Below, in pieces: positions 36,608 through 44,148 of a DNA stretch of 64,000 bases (position 1 is the first letter of the stretch; every line of letters starts with the position of its first letter). The notes under the pieces are model-generated. The model saw only the letters and a program-made list of their open reading frames with translations. It did not search any database and was not told the origin of the DNA. A program made the position numbers and the translations under genes. This stretch comes from Bog-756 sp963737625 (GTDB lineage: Bacteria > Actinomycetota > Acidimicrobiia > Acidimicrobiales > RAAP-2): NCBI GenBank assembly GCA_963737625.1, contig CAVTTK010000005.1, positions 62,001-126,000 on the forward strand, given 5' to 3'.

Positions 36608-36784
36608 GTGAGGGACATGGGCAATCCGTCAAAGCAGGGGCAGAAGGCCGACGACGACCAGAAACTGGTCGATTCGGGACCTCCCTCCATGGCTGTGTCC
36701 ATCGCCGGAATTTCCACCGCCTGCAGCAAGGATGCACTCGTATCCAGCGCCAAGGCGGTACGGGAGGCACTCTCGACGGATTGA
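36608..36784 (+). CDS. small orphan protein with own terminator
   Basis: A 58-residue protein (55 if the ATG at 36617 is used). The N-terminal third is polar (GNPSKQGQKADDDQK), the middle is mildly hydrophobic (PSMAVSIAGISTACSK) and the end is a short helix (VSSAKAVREALSTD). I do not recognise it. Support for a real gene comes from the -10-like element just upstream and a strong intrinsic terminator 31 bp after the stop. It lies between an MFS gene and an ABC exporter on the other strand. It could be a secreted or regulatory peptide. Confidence 0.55.
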   Translation: MRDMGNPSKQGQKADDDQKLVDSGPPSMAVSIAGISTACSKDALVSSAKAVREALSTD

Positions 36785-36814
36785 ACAGACACTGACAAGG
36801 TCTGGAACCGTCGA

Positions 36815-36847
36815 GGAGTCGCTTCTTTAGGGAGCGGCTCCTTTTTT
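36815..36847 (+). terminator. intrinsic terminator of small gene
   Basis: A 9-bp stem, GGAGTCGCT (36815-36823) with AGCGGCTCC (36833-36841, one G-T pair), a 9-nt loop and six T directly after. It is the only classical T-tailed terminator I found in the window. Confidence 0.9.
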
Positions 36848-37124
36848 GTTGTAACCGGGAGCCTTCCCAGCGAATCCCCACCCGGGCCCGCCGCCACGGT
36901 GTTTGGGCCGTCTACCGATGGCCCGAAGGCCGGTTCCTGGGGCGCGAACCAGCTGCCACGGTTCGGTGGCTCCCGATGTGCCGCCACCCGGCGGGCGCCC
37001 GGTGGCCACGATCCGACCACCTCGTACGGGCCCGTGACAGCAAGGCACCAGCAATACCACCTGCAATATCCTGCAATACCTGCAATACCGATAGCCACAC
37101 CAGCAACACCGAAAGTAGGAACTG
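36848..37124 (+). other. structured leader upstream of small gene
   Basis: 277 bp with consecutive inverted repeats: GGGCC/GGCCC (36905-36909, 36920-36924), CGAACC/GGTTCG (36945-36950, 36960-36965) and GGTGGC/GCCACC (36965-36970, 36983-36988). Tandem GCAATACC-type repeats follow. It could be a structured 5' leader or a separate small RNA. It matches no riboswitch I know. Confidence 0.4.
37050..37090 (+). repeat. four short tandem repeats, CTGCAATACC
   Basis: Copies at 37051-37058, 37061-37070, 37071-37080 and 37081-37090, about 10 bp apart (one helical turn), ending 34 bp before the next start codon. One copy reads ATATC. They could be stacked protein sites or part of a leader RNA. Confidence 0.7.
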
Positions 37125-37310
37125 ATGTACGAACATGAACTGAGAACCGAGAGTGACGGGTTCCCGATGACCGTCGACCGCGTCGGACCTGAATGGGCCG
37201 AGCGGGCCACCATGGCCCGGCAGCAGGAGTGGTCATCCGACCGGGAGTTGGACCCAGGCGATACCCACGAGAAGGGTGAGGCCTCCCTCTGCGTCGGTGA
37301 GGCGGCCTGA
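37125..37310 (+). CDS. small orphan acidic protein
   Basis: A 61-residue, highly charged protein (MYEHELRTESDGFPMTVDRV to LCVGEAA) with a single Cys near the C-terminus and no hydrophobic segment. The family is not recognised. The ATG at 37125 is preceded by AGGA at a normal distance. A long leader with hairpins and tandem repeats lies upstream, and a long hairpin (37357-37395) lies downstream. It may be a regulatory small protein. Confidence 0.55.
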   Translation: MYEHELRTESDGFPMTVDRVGPEWAERATMARQQEWSSDRELDPGDTHEKGEASLCVGEAA

Positions 37311-37356
37311 GTCGGCCCACGGGAGCCGGCGGGCCCAGGGCGTGTTCCTCGGGGTG

Positions 37357-37395
37357 CTGTTACCCCCTGGCCGAAGGTCGGCCATGGGGTGACAG
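37357..37395. terminator. long hairpin between convergent genes
   Basis: The inner stem TGGCCGA/TCGGCCA with an AGG loop is extended by CTGTTACCCC against GGGGTGACAG (one G-T pair). No T-run follows on either strand. It sits between the small gene and the ABC exporter gene, so it likely ends transcription from both sides. Confidence 0.75.
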
Positions 37396-37398
37396 CAA

Positions 37399-39348
37399 TC
37401 AGTCCGGCTCGTAGGCGGGACTTGGCCGGTCGGGATGGGGATCGCCGGATGGGCCAGGCTCCTGGCGCTCGAACTGGATCCGATAGAGCTCGGCGTACTG
37501 TCCGCCGGCCATCAACAGTTCGTCGTGGACTCCGCGCTCGACGATGCGCCCGTGGTCGAGGACCAGGATCACGTCGGCCTCGCGGACCGTCGACAGCCGA
37601 TGGGCGATGACCAGCGAGGTGCGCCCCTGGAGGGCGGTGGCCAGGGCCTGCTGCACGGCCGCCTCGGACTCCGAGTCGAGGTGGGCAGTGGCTTCGTCCA
37701 GCACCACCACCTCGGGGGCCTTGAGCAGGATCCGGGCGATGGCGATCCGCTGCTTCTCGCCCCCCGACAGGCGGTAGCCCCGGTCGCCCACCACGGTGTC
37801 GAGGCCGTCCGGGAGCGAGGAGACCATGGTGGCGATCTGCGCACCGGCCAGGGCGGTCTCGATGTCCCCGTCGGTGGCATCGGGTTTGGCGTAGAGCAGA
37901 TTCCCCCGGATGGTGTCATGGAACAGGTGGGCATCCTGGGTGACCACGCCGATGGTGGAGGTCAGCGAGGCCGAGGTGGAGTCACGAACGTCGAGTCCGT
38001 TGATGCGGATGGCTCCCGACCGGACGTCGTACAGCCGAGGGAGCAGTTGGCTGATCGTGGTCTTGCCCGCGCCCGAGGGTCCCACCAGGGCCACCAGCTG
38101 ACCGGGCTCGGCGGTGAAGGTGACATCGAAGAGCACCTGTTGGGAGACGGTGGTGTCCAGCACGGCCACCGATTCCAGGGAGGCCAGCGAGACCTCCTCC
38201 GCCGCCGGGTACCGGAAGTCGACATGGTCGAACTCGATGCGCGCCGGGCCGGGGGGCACCGGACGGGCATCGGGCTTCTCCTGGATCATGGGAGGGAGAT
38301 CGAGGACCTCGAAGACCCGGTCGAAGGAGACCAGCGCGGTCATGACGTCGATCTGCACGTTGGACAGCGCGGTGAGGGGACCGTAGAGGCGGGTCAGGTA
38401 GGCGGCCAAGGCCACCACCGTCCCCAGCTGCAGGGTGCCGTTGACCACCTGGATGCCGCCCCATCCGTAGACCACGGCAGTGGCCAGGGCGGCCGTCAGC
38501 GTCAGGGCGGCGATGAAGAACCGGGCGTACATGGCCTGCGTGACACCGATGTCCCGCACCCGCCCCGCCTTCTGCTCGAACTCGTCCCGCTCCTGGTGGG
38601 GACGACCGAACAGTTTGACCAACAGGGCCCCGGACACGTTGAACCGCTCGGTCATGGTGTTGTTCATCTGGGCATTGAGCCCATAGGACTCCCGGGTGAT
38701 CGACGACAGCCGGCGGCCCACCCGCTTGGCCGGCAGGACGAAGACCGGCAGGATGATGAGGCTGATGATCGTGATCTGCCAGGACAAGAGGAACATGACG
38801 ATCAGCACGAGGGTGACGCTGATCAGGTTGGACACCACCGATGAGAGCGTGTCGGTGAACGCCTGCTGGGCCCCGATGACGTCATTGTTGAGCCGGCTGA
38901 TCAGGGCACCCGTCTGGGTGCGGGTGAAGAAGGCGATGGGCATCTTCTGGATGTGCTCGAAGACCTTGGACCGCATGTCGAAGATGAGTCCCTCGCCGAC
39001 CTTGGCCGAGACGTAGCGGATACCGATGGACAGGCCGGTGTCGACGATGGCCAACACCGCGGCCACGGCGGCCAGGCCGATGATCAGGCTCTTGTTGTGT
39101 TCCGGGATGCCCTTGTCGATGATGGAGCGGAACAGGAGCGGATTGATCACCCCGATGACGGCATCGATCACCACCAGCACGAGGAACCAGATCAGGATGG
39201 ACCGGTAGGGCCGGGCGAACTGGATCATCCGCCGGGCCGTGCCCTTGGTGACCCGCTGCTGGGTGACCGAGTCGTCCCGGCGCATGGACCGCATGACGCC
39301 ACCGAACTGTGCGCCACCACCGCCCATGCCGTGCCCGCCCATGCTCAT
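37399..39348 (-). CDS. ABC exporter, fused permease and ATPase
   Basis: A 649-residue half-transporter of the MsbA/LmrA type that would work as a dimer. A Gly/Met-rich N-terminus (MSMGGHGMGGGGAQFGG) precedes six helices (about residues 45-345, with HIQKMPIAFFTRTQTGALIS as coupling segment). The ATPase domain has Walker A LVGPSGAGKTTISQL, the signature LSGGEKQRIAIARIL, Walker B VVVLDEATAHLDSES and the H-loop VIAHRLSTV. An insertion of about 30 residues (SLASLESVAVLDTTVSQQ) lies at the start of the ATPase domain. The substrate is unknown. Confidence 0.92.
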   Translation of the reverse strand: MSMGGHGMGGGGAQFGGVMRSMRRDDSVTQQRVTKGTARRMIQFARPYRSILIWFLVLVVIDAVIGVINPLLFRSIIDKGIPEHNKSLIIGLAAVAAVLAIVDTGLSIGIRYVSAKVGEGLIFDMRSKVFEHIQKMPIAFFTRTQTGALISRLNNDVIGAQQAFTDTLSSVVSNLISVTLVLIVMFLLSWQITIISLIILPVFVLPAKRVGRRLSSITRESYGLNAQMNNTMTERFNVSGALLVKLFGRPHQERDEFEQKAGRVRDIGVTQAMYARFFIAALTLTAALATAVVYGWGGIQVVNGTLQLGTVVALAAYLTRLYGPLTALSNVQIDVMTALVSFDRVFEVLDLPPMIQEKPDARPVPPGPARIEFDHVDFRYPAAEEVSLASLESVAVLDTTVSQQVLFDVTFTAEPGQLVALVGPSGAGKTTISQLLPRLYDVRSGAIRINGLDVRDSTSASLTSTIGVVTQDAHLFHDTIRGNLLYAKPDATDGDIETALAGAQIATMVSSLPDGLDTVVGDRGYRLSGGEKQRIAIARILLKAPEVVVLDEATAHLDSESEAAVQQALATALQGRTSLVIAHRLSTVREADVILVLDHGRIVERGVHDELLMAGGQYAELYRIQFERQEPGPSGDPHPDRPSPAYEPD

Positions 39349-39494
39349 CGTCGGGCACCGGGGTCGGGGAGCATGCCCCGGACCCTACAGTTCGATGGCC
39401 GGGGGCCATCCGACGGCTGCCCGACGCTCACCCGAGGTTGGGTCACCTCCGTCCCACCCCCTGGCGGTGCCACCCCTCCTCGGACGAGTGGTAC

Positions 39495-40568
39495 TCAGAC
39501 CATGAGTCCGCGTCCGTAGACCGGCGGTAGGTCGAGGGCGGTGAGCAGGCCGGGGTTCCCTTCCACCACGGCGGGGATGGCGTTGACCAGGCGCATGGCG
39601 GTCGCCTTCAATCCCGCGGTGTTGTGGTCACCGTCGCTCCCCAGCAGCTGGAGGTCCAGGGTGTAGTTGGGCTCACCGGTGATGGTGACCCGGTAGCAGC
39701 CGTGCCCGGCCGGCTGGGGCCACTCCGGGGCCAGGTCGTCGTGGAGCCGGGTGATGTGCTCGAGCACGATGACCGCCCTGCCGTTGCGCATGCCCCGGAG
39801 CTCGAAGTGGAGGGCGGCGGCCGTGCCCTTCTCGATGGTGCCGGAGTCGACCTCGAAGGTCTCGGTGGCCGGCAGCCGCTCGTACCACTCCTCCACGCTG
39901 TCCAGCTCCACCTCGAGGCCGGCGGCCAGTTGGCGCACCACGCTTCCCCAGGCCATGGTCATGACGCCCGGTTGGAGGATCATCGGTACGTCGTCGATGG
40001 GCCGGCCGAAGCCCATGATGTCGAAGATGACCATGGGCTGGTTGTAGGTGGCGTAGTTGAGCACCTCGGCCACCCGTACCTCCTCGATCCGCTCACTTAC
40101 CCCCGAGAGCACCAGAGGTAGGGCGTCGTTGGCGAACCCGGGGTCCACCCCGTTGACGAAGAGCGAAACGCCGCCTTCCACGGCGGCCGCCTGGATGGGT
40201 GCGATCATGGAGTCGTCAACCACGCCGTAGGGGTACTGGAGGAAGACCGGACCGCTCGAGACCACGTTCACCCCGGCCCTCAGGATGCGCTCCATGTCCC
40301 TGATGGCCTCCATGAGCCGGTGGTCGGCCATGGCGGTGTGGACCACCACATCGGGTTCGAGGGCCAGGAGGGCATCGACGTCGTCGGTGGCCACCACGCC
40401 GAGGGTGCGGCCGAGCCCGGCCAGTTCACCGGCGTCCCGGCCCACCTTGTCGGGGTTGGACACCCACAGTCCGACCAGCTCGAGGTCGGGTCGGGCGTCG
40501 ATGCCGGCGATGGCGTGGCGGCCGACGTTGCCGGTGGACCAGGCGACGACTCGGTAGGTCTTGCTCAC
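39495..40568 (-). CDS. NAD(P)-dependent dehydrogenase, 2,4-diaminopentanoate dehydrogenase-like
   Basis: A 357-residue oxidoreductase of the dihydrodipicolinate reductase-like group. The Rossmann motif is VVAWSTGNVGRHAIAGI at the N-terminus, followed by WVSNPDKVGRDAGELAGLG and VVHTAMADHR. The central and C-terminal parts (FVNGVDPGFANDALPLVLSG, and GEPNYTLDLQLLGSDGDHN) match proteins often annotated as diaminopentanoate or amine dehydrogenases in actinobacteria. The start is the GTG at 40568 with GGAGCA upstream. In this genomic setting it may act in lipid or steroid metabolism. Confidence 0.8.
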   Translation of the reverse strand: MSKTYRVVAWSTGNVGRHAIAGIDARPDLELVGLWVSNPDKVGRDAGELAGLGRTLGVVATDDVDALLALEPDVVVHTAMADHRLMEAIRDMERILRAGVNVVSSGPVFLQYPYGVVDDSMIAPIQAAAVEGGVSLFVNGVDPGFANDALPLVLSGVSERIEEVRVAEVLNYATYNQPMVIFDIMGFGRPIDDVPMILQPGVMTMAWGSVVRQLAAGLEVELDSVEEWYERLPATETFEVDSGTIEKGTAAALHFELRGMRNGRAVIVLEHITRLHDDLAPEWPQPAGHGCYRVTITGEPNYTLDLQLLGSDGDHNTAGLKATAMRLVNAIPAVVEGNPGLLTALDLPPVYGRGLMV

Positions 40569-40686
40569 GGGGTGCTCCTTATTCGTCGGGGGGATCGTTC
40601 ATGGTTCGTGAAACCCGGTCTCCGTCCGGCCTCGTGGGCGGTGACGGACGGCGTGAAGGGCGGTGGACCGATGTGCAGGGTACGGC

Positions 40687-41481
40687 TCAGAGGGTCACGT
40701 CGGGCAGTCCCATGTCGAGGTTGGGGCTCTCGATGCCCCCGTCGACCTCGATGATCTTCCCGGTGATGTAGGAGCCGGCCTCCGAGGCCAGGTAGACCAC
40801 GGTGGCGGCGATGTCCTCGGGCACGCCGATGCGCTTGAGCGGGGTTCCCTCCTCCAGCGCCTGGCGGAGCTCGTCGGTCTGCATCACGATGTCGAGGGCC
40901 GAGGTGGCCACCGAGCCCACGGCGATGGCGTTGACCCTGATGCGAGGGGAGAGATCGGCGGCGGCCAGACGGGTGTAGTGGGCCAGCGCCCCCTTGGCCG
41001 TGCCGTAGGCCACATAGCCGCGCCCGGCCATCCGCCCCATGGCCGAGGAGATGTTGACCACCGAGCCGCCATCGCCTTCGAGCATCAAGGGAACGGCGGG
41101 GCGGAGCAGGGCGTGGGCGGTGGACACGTTGAAGTGGAAGGCCTGTTCCAGGCGCCCCGGCGACGTTTCCATGAACGGGCGGGGCATGGCGCCCCCCACG
41201 TTGTTGACCACCAGGTCCAGCCGACCGAATGCCTCCCGGGCGTGGCCGACCAACGCCGCCACCGCCTCGAGGTCGCTCAGATCGGCGGCCACCACGTGGG
41301 CCCGGCGACCGGCCGACTCGATCTCCTTGGCCACCGCCCCCAGCTGATCGGCGGTCCGGGCCGAGATGACCACGTCGGCCCCGGCCTGGGCCAGGGCGAT
41401 GGCCGAGGCCGCCCCGATGCCGCGGCCGGCACCGGTGACGATGGCCACCTTGTCGGTCATGGTGAAGCGGTCGAGAATCAT
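40687..41481 (-). CDS. short-chain dehydrogenase/reductase
   Basis: A 264-residue classical SDR. It has VAIVTGAGRGIGAASAIAL (cofactor site), AADLSDLEAVAALVGHAREA, NNVGGAMP, VVNISSAMG (catalytic Ser), GYVAYGTAKGAL (YxxxK) and IAVGSVATSALD. The C-terminal ITGKIIEVDGGIESPNLDMG is typical of 3-oxoacyl-ACP reductase or hydroxysteroid dehydrogenase relatives. The ATG at 41481 follows GGGGGA. It may be co-transcribed with the diaminopentanoate dehydrogenase-like gene. Confidence 0.9.
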   Translation of the reverse strand: MILDRFTMTDKVAIVTGAGRGIGAASAIALAQAGADVVISARTADQLGAVAKEIESAGRRAHVVAADLSDLEAVAALVGHAREAFGRLDLVVNNVGGAMPRPFMETSPGRLEQAFHFNVSTAHALLRPAVPLMLEGDGGSVVNISSAMGRMAGRGYVAYGTAKGALAHYTRLAAADLSPRIRVNAIAVGSVATSALDIVMQTDELRQALEEGTPLKRIGVPEDIAATVVYLASEAGSYITGKIIEVDGGIESPNLDMGLPDVTL

Positions 41482-41599
41482 GTCGTGGTCCCCCTTGTTC
41501 GGTGTCAAGTGCTAGCAGCCCGCTGCCGTCCCGTGCCACGCCTGCCCGGTGGCGGATGGCGCCGTTGTCCGCTACACGGTCCTCGGGCCGGCCGCCTGT

Positions 41600-42064
41600 T
41601 CAGTTGGCCAGATCGGCGCCCGAGACGATGTGGGTGGGTCGGAGGCGCACGAGCAGCTCCCCGGGAACGCCGTTGCGCCGGCCGTACTCCTCGGCCCGAT
41701 CCTCTCCCATGTAGCGGCCCCCGATGACGGCAGCCCAACGGGCGACTTCGTCGAGGTCCTCGCTGATGGTGACCACGCCCTCGATGGTGGCGAAGGAGAA
41801 GGGCGGTCGCTCGTCGTCGACGCACAGGCACGCCCGGGCGTCCCTTCGCAGCGCCTTCCCCTTCAGCGTGTCGGCCCCAGTGTTGAAGACGATGTCACCG
41901 ACCGGGGGGCTCGTGTCGGCCCGGGAGGCGTCGAGCACGAACCAGATCGGGGCCACATGGGGCCTACCGTCGGCCCGCATGGTGGCCAGCTTGCCGGTGT
42001 GGGCTGGCTGACTGGCGAGGAGGGCCACCAGTTCGGTGTCGCTCATGGGGTGGAAGGGCACCAT
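41600..42064 (-). CDS. pyridoxamine 5'-phosphate oxidase-like flavoprotein (PPOX class)
   Basis: A 154-residue split-barrel protein. ASQPAHTGKLATMRADGRPH, VAPIWFVLDASR and DIVFNTGADTLKGKALRRDA form the flavin-binding barrel. VCVDDERPPFSFATIEGV then GRYMGEDRAEEYGRRN follow. Actinobacterial members of this type often use F420 or FMN and reduce assorted substrates. The ATG at 42064 has GGGAGG upstream. It is next to a second PPOX gene on the same strand. Confidence 0.85.
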   Translation of the reverse strand: MVPFHPMSDTELVALLASQPAHTGKLATMRADGRPHVAPIWFVLDASRADTSPPVGDIVFNTGADTLKGKALRRDARACLCVDDERPPFSFATIEGVVTISEDLDEVARWAAVIGGRYMGEDRAEEYGRRNGVPGELLVRLRPTHIVSGADLAN

Positions 42065-42117
42065 TGCCTCCCTCGGTGGTGAGTTCAGTGCTCGGAACTT
42101 CGGATCGGTTCGGGTGG

Positions 42118-42627
42118 TCAGGAGGGTCGTGTGGAGGGCAGACCGAGCTTCCGGTGGTCCCACGACACGGTGCGTTCGACGTTGAGCTTGACCACCACGC
42201 GCTTGTTGAGCATGGTCTCGACGAAGGGCTTCAGCTCTTCGGTGTAGGCCCCGTAGTAGCGCTCGAAGACGCTGACGCCCAACTCGAACATCTTCTCGGG
42301 GTCGTCGACGATCTCGGCCGTGCCCACCAGCTCCACGCCCCGGAGCTCCTCGTAGTAGTCGCCGTCCTCGAACATGCAGGTGAGCTTGGCGTCACGCCCC
42401 ACATTGACGGCCTTCTGGGCCTTGGCCTTCGTCTCGACGGCGATGGACCCGTCCAGAAATCCGTACCACATGGCCACGGCGTGGATCGACCCGTCGTGGT
42501 TGAGGGTGCACATGGTCATGGGCCGGCGCTCGTGGAGGAAGGCCTCGATTTCCTCGGGCGTCATCTTGATCAGGTCCCGTTGCTTCACGCCGTGACCCAT
42601 CTGCTGCGGCGGTTGTCGGTCTGCCAT
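42118..42627 (-). CDS. second PPOX-class flavoprotein
   Basis: A 169-residue split-barrel flavoprotein. MTPEEIEAFLHERRPMTMCT, LNHDGSIHAVAMWYGFLDG and VETKAKAQKAVNVGRDAKLT mark the FMN/F420-binding region. VELVGTAEIVDDPEKMFELG is typical of the family. The ATG at 42627 follows GGAGG. It lies 54 bp upstream of the other PPOX gene on the same strand, so both are probably on one transcript. The substrate is unknown. Confidence 0.87.
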   Translation of the reverse strand: MADRQPPQQMGHGVKQRDLIKMTPEEIEAFLHERRPMTMCTLNHDGSIHAVAMWYGFLDGSIAVETKAKAQKAVNVGRDAKLTCMFEDGDYYEELRGVELVGTAEIVDDPEKMFELGVSVFERYYGAYTEELKPFVETMLNKRVVVKLNVERTVSWDHRKLGLPSTRPS

Positions 42628-42766
42628 CGGAGCCTCCCAGGGGCGAGCGGTCGTCTCGGTGATCGACGCGTCGTCGGGGGCAGCGTACCGGCCGCGGTGA
42701 CGGCCCCGGCGGGGAGCCGCGCTGCCCTCGGGGGAGTGCCGTGTGGCCAGCGGGCAGAATGGGCAG

Positions 42767-43351
42767 GTGAGCGAGCCAAGAGGGTCAGACGGGATCGGGC
42801 ACGGCGAGGACGCCGGGGCCGGTGACCGGCCGTTCGGGGTGTGCTTCGTCTGCACCGGGAACATCTGTCGTTCGCCGATGGCCGACGTGGTGCTTCGCCA
42901 CCTTGCCGCCGATACCGTCGTGGCCGGGGGCACGGTCCTGGCTGCCCGGCTGGACATCACCAGCGCCGGCACGGGCAACTGGCACGCGGGCGAGCCGATG
43001 GACCCCCGGGCCCGGGCAGCCCTCGCCCGTCGGGGCTATGTCGACCACGGACACCTGGCCCGGCCCTTCGAGACGGCGTGGTTCGACGCCACCGACCTGG
43101 TGGTGTGCCTGGACCGGGGCCACCAACAGACGCTGGTCAGCCTGGCCCGGGGTCGGACCGGAGACGACCGGTACCTCGACCACCTGGTCATGCTGCGCCG
43201 CTTCGACCCGGCGGCCGGGGGAGCGGTCGATGTCCCCGATCCCTTCTACGGCGACGACGCCGAGTTCGAGGCCTGCCTCGATCTGGTCGAGGCCGGGTGC
43301 CGGGGCATGATCTCGTATCTGGTGGAGCGGGTCTATCCCCACCACCCTTGA
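42767..43351 (+). CDS. low-molecular-weight protein tyrosine phosphatase
   Basis: A 194-residue phosphatase. The P-loop CTGNICRSP places the nucleophile Cys at residue 29 and the phosphate-binding Arg at 35. The general acid Asp lies in VDVPDPFYGDDAEF near the C-terminus, as in the family. DLVVCLDRGHQQTL is also typical. An acidic N-terminal extension of about 23 residues precedes the domain. The GTG at 42767 was chosen; an upstream GTG at 42743 is possible. It is followed 16 bp later by an MBL-fold gene. Confidence 0.9.
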   Translation: MSEPRGSDGIGHGEDAGAGDRPFGVCFVCTGNICRSPMADVVLRHLAADTVVAGGTVLAARLDITSAGTGNWHAGEPMDPRARAALARRGYVDHGHLARPFETAWFDATDLVVCLDRGHQQTLVSLARGRTGDDRYLDHLVMLRRFDPAAGGAVDVPDPFYGDDAEFEACLDLVEAGCRGMISYLVERVYPHHP

Positions 43352-43367
43352 ACGAAAGAGGCAGACG

Positions 43368-43916
43368 ATGACGGCGCAGTTGGACGTGCTCACCGCGGGA
43401 TATGCCGACGATCGGGTGGCCAGCACCGTCACGCTGGTGCGCGACTCGGGAGCGGTCATCGTGATCGACCCGGGAATGGTGGCCAGTCGTGACCTGATCC
43501 TCTCTCCCCTTCGTGGGCTGGGGATCGAGCCGCACCAGGTCACCGATGTCGTCTTCAGCCACCACCATCCCGATCACACTCTGAATGCCGCACTGTTTCC
43601 CGAGGCCCGGTTCCACGACCACTGGGCCATCTACAAAGATGACGAATGGATCGACCGGTCCGCTGACGGTTTCGAGCTCTCGCCGTCGGTAGAGCTGCGG
43701 GCCACCCCGGGCCATACGGCCGAGGACATCTCAACGCTGGTGCGCACCGATGCTGGCCTGGTGGCCTGCACCCACCTGTGGTGGTCGGTCGACGGCCCGC
43801 CCATCGATCCCCTGGCCGCCGACCAGGAGCAGCTGGAGCGATCCCGTGCCGTGCTCCTGGAGCTGGCGCCGGCGCTGATCGTCCCCGGCCACGGCCGCCC
43901 GTTTGAGCCCGTGTAG
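43368..43916 (+). CDS. metallo-beta-lactamase fold hydrolase
   Basis: A 182-residue hydrolase of the MBL superfamily. The zinc-binding motif is VFSHHHPDHTLNA, with a further His in TPGHTAEDISTLV, an Asp/His region in LVACTHLWWS, and a C-terminal His in IVPGHGRPF. It resembles the MBLAC1-like single-domain group. An AGAGG-like sequence precedes the ATG at 43368. It is probably co-transcribed with the phosphatase. The substrate is unknown. Confidence 0.88.
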   Translation: MTAQLDVLTAGYADDRVASTVTLVRDSGAVIVIDPGMVASRDLILSPLRGLGIEPHQVTDVVFSHHHPDHTLNAALFPEARFHDHWAIYKDDEWIDRSADGFELSPSVELRATPGHTAEDISTLVRTDAGLVACTHLWWSVDGPPIDPLAADQEQLERSRAVLLELAPALIVPGHGRPFEPV

Positions 43917-44148
43917 CTCCGGATCACCCGTGAGGGTCGCCGTGCCCGTACGGACTCTCGATCGCCGGGCGCGCCCTGCCGCCGTGCTCGGCGCATCAGG
44001 TTCGACTTCCCTGGTTTCAGGATCGAGGCGTGAACCGCGGCCACTGGACCCATGGCGGCGAAGGAGAGGAGCGGTCGGTCCGGGGGCATCGCACGCTGCC
44101 GTGGCGATGAGCCCCGGATTCCGACATGCTCCCTGAGGCAGGCGATCG

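Noticed and set aside
37050..37090. CRISPR array
   Set aside because: The repeats are about 10 bp with almost no spacers, and no cas gene is in the window.
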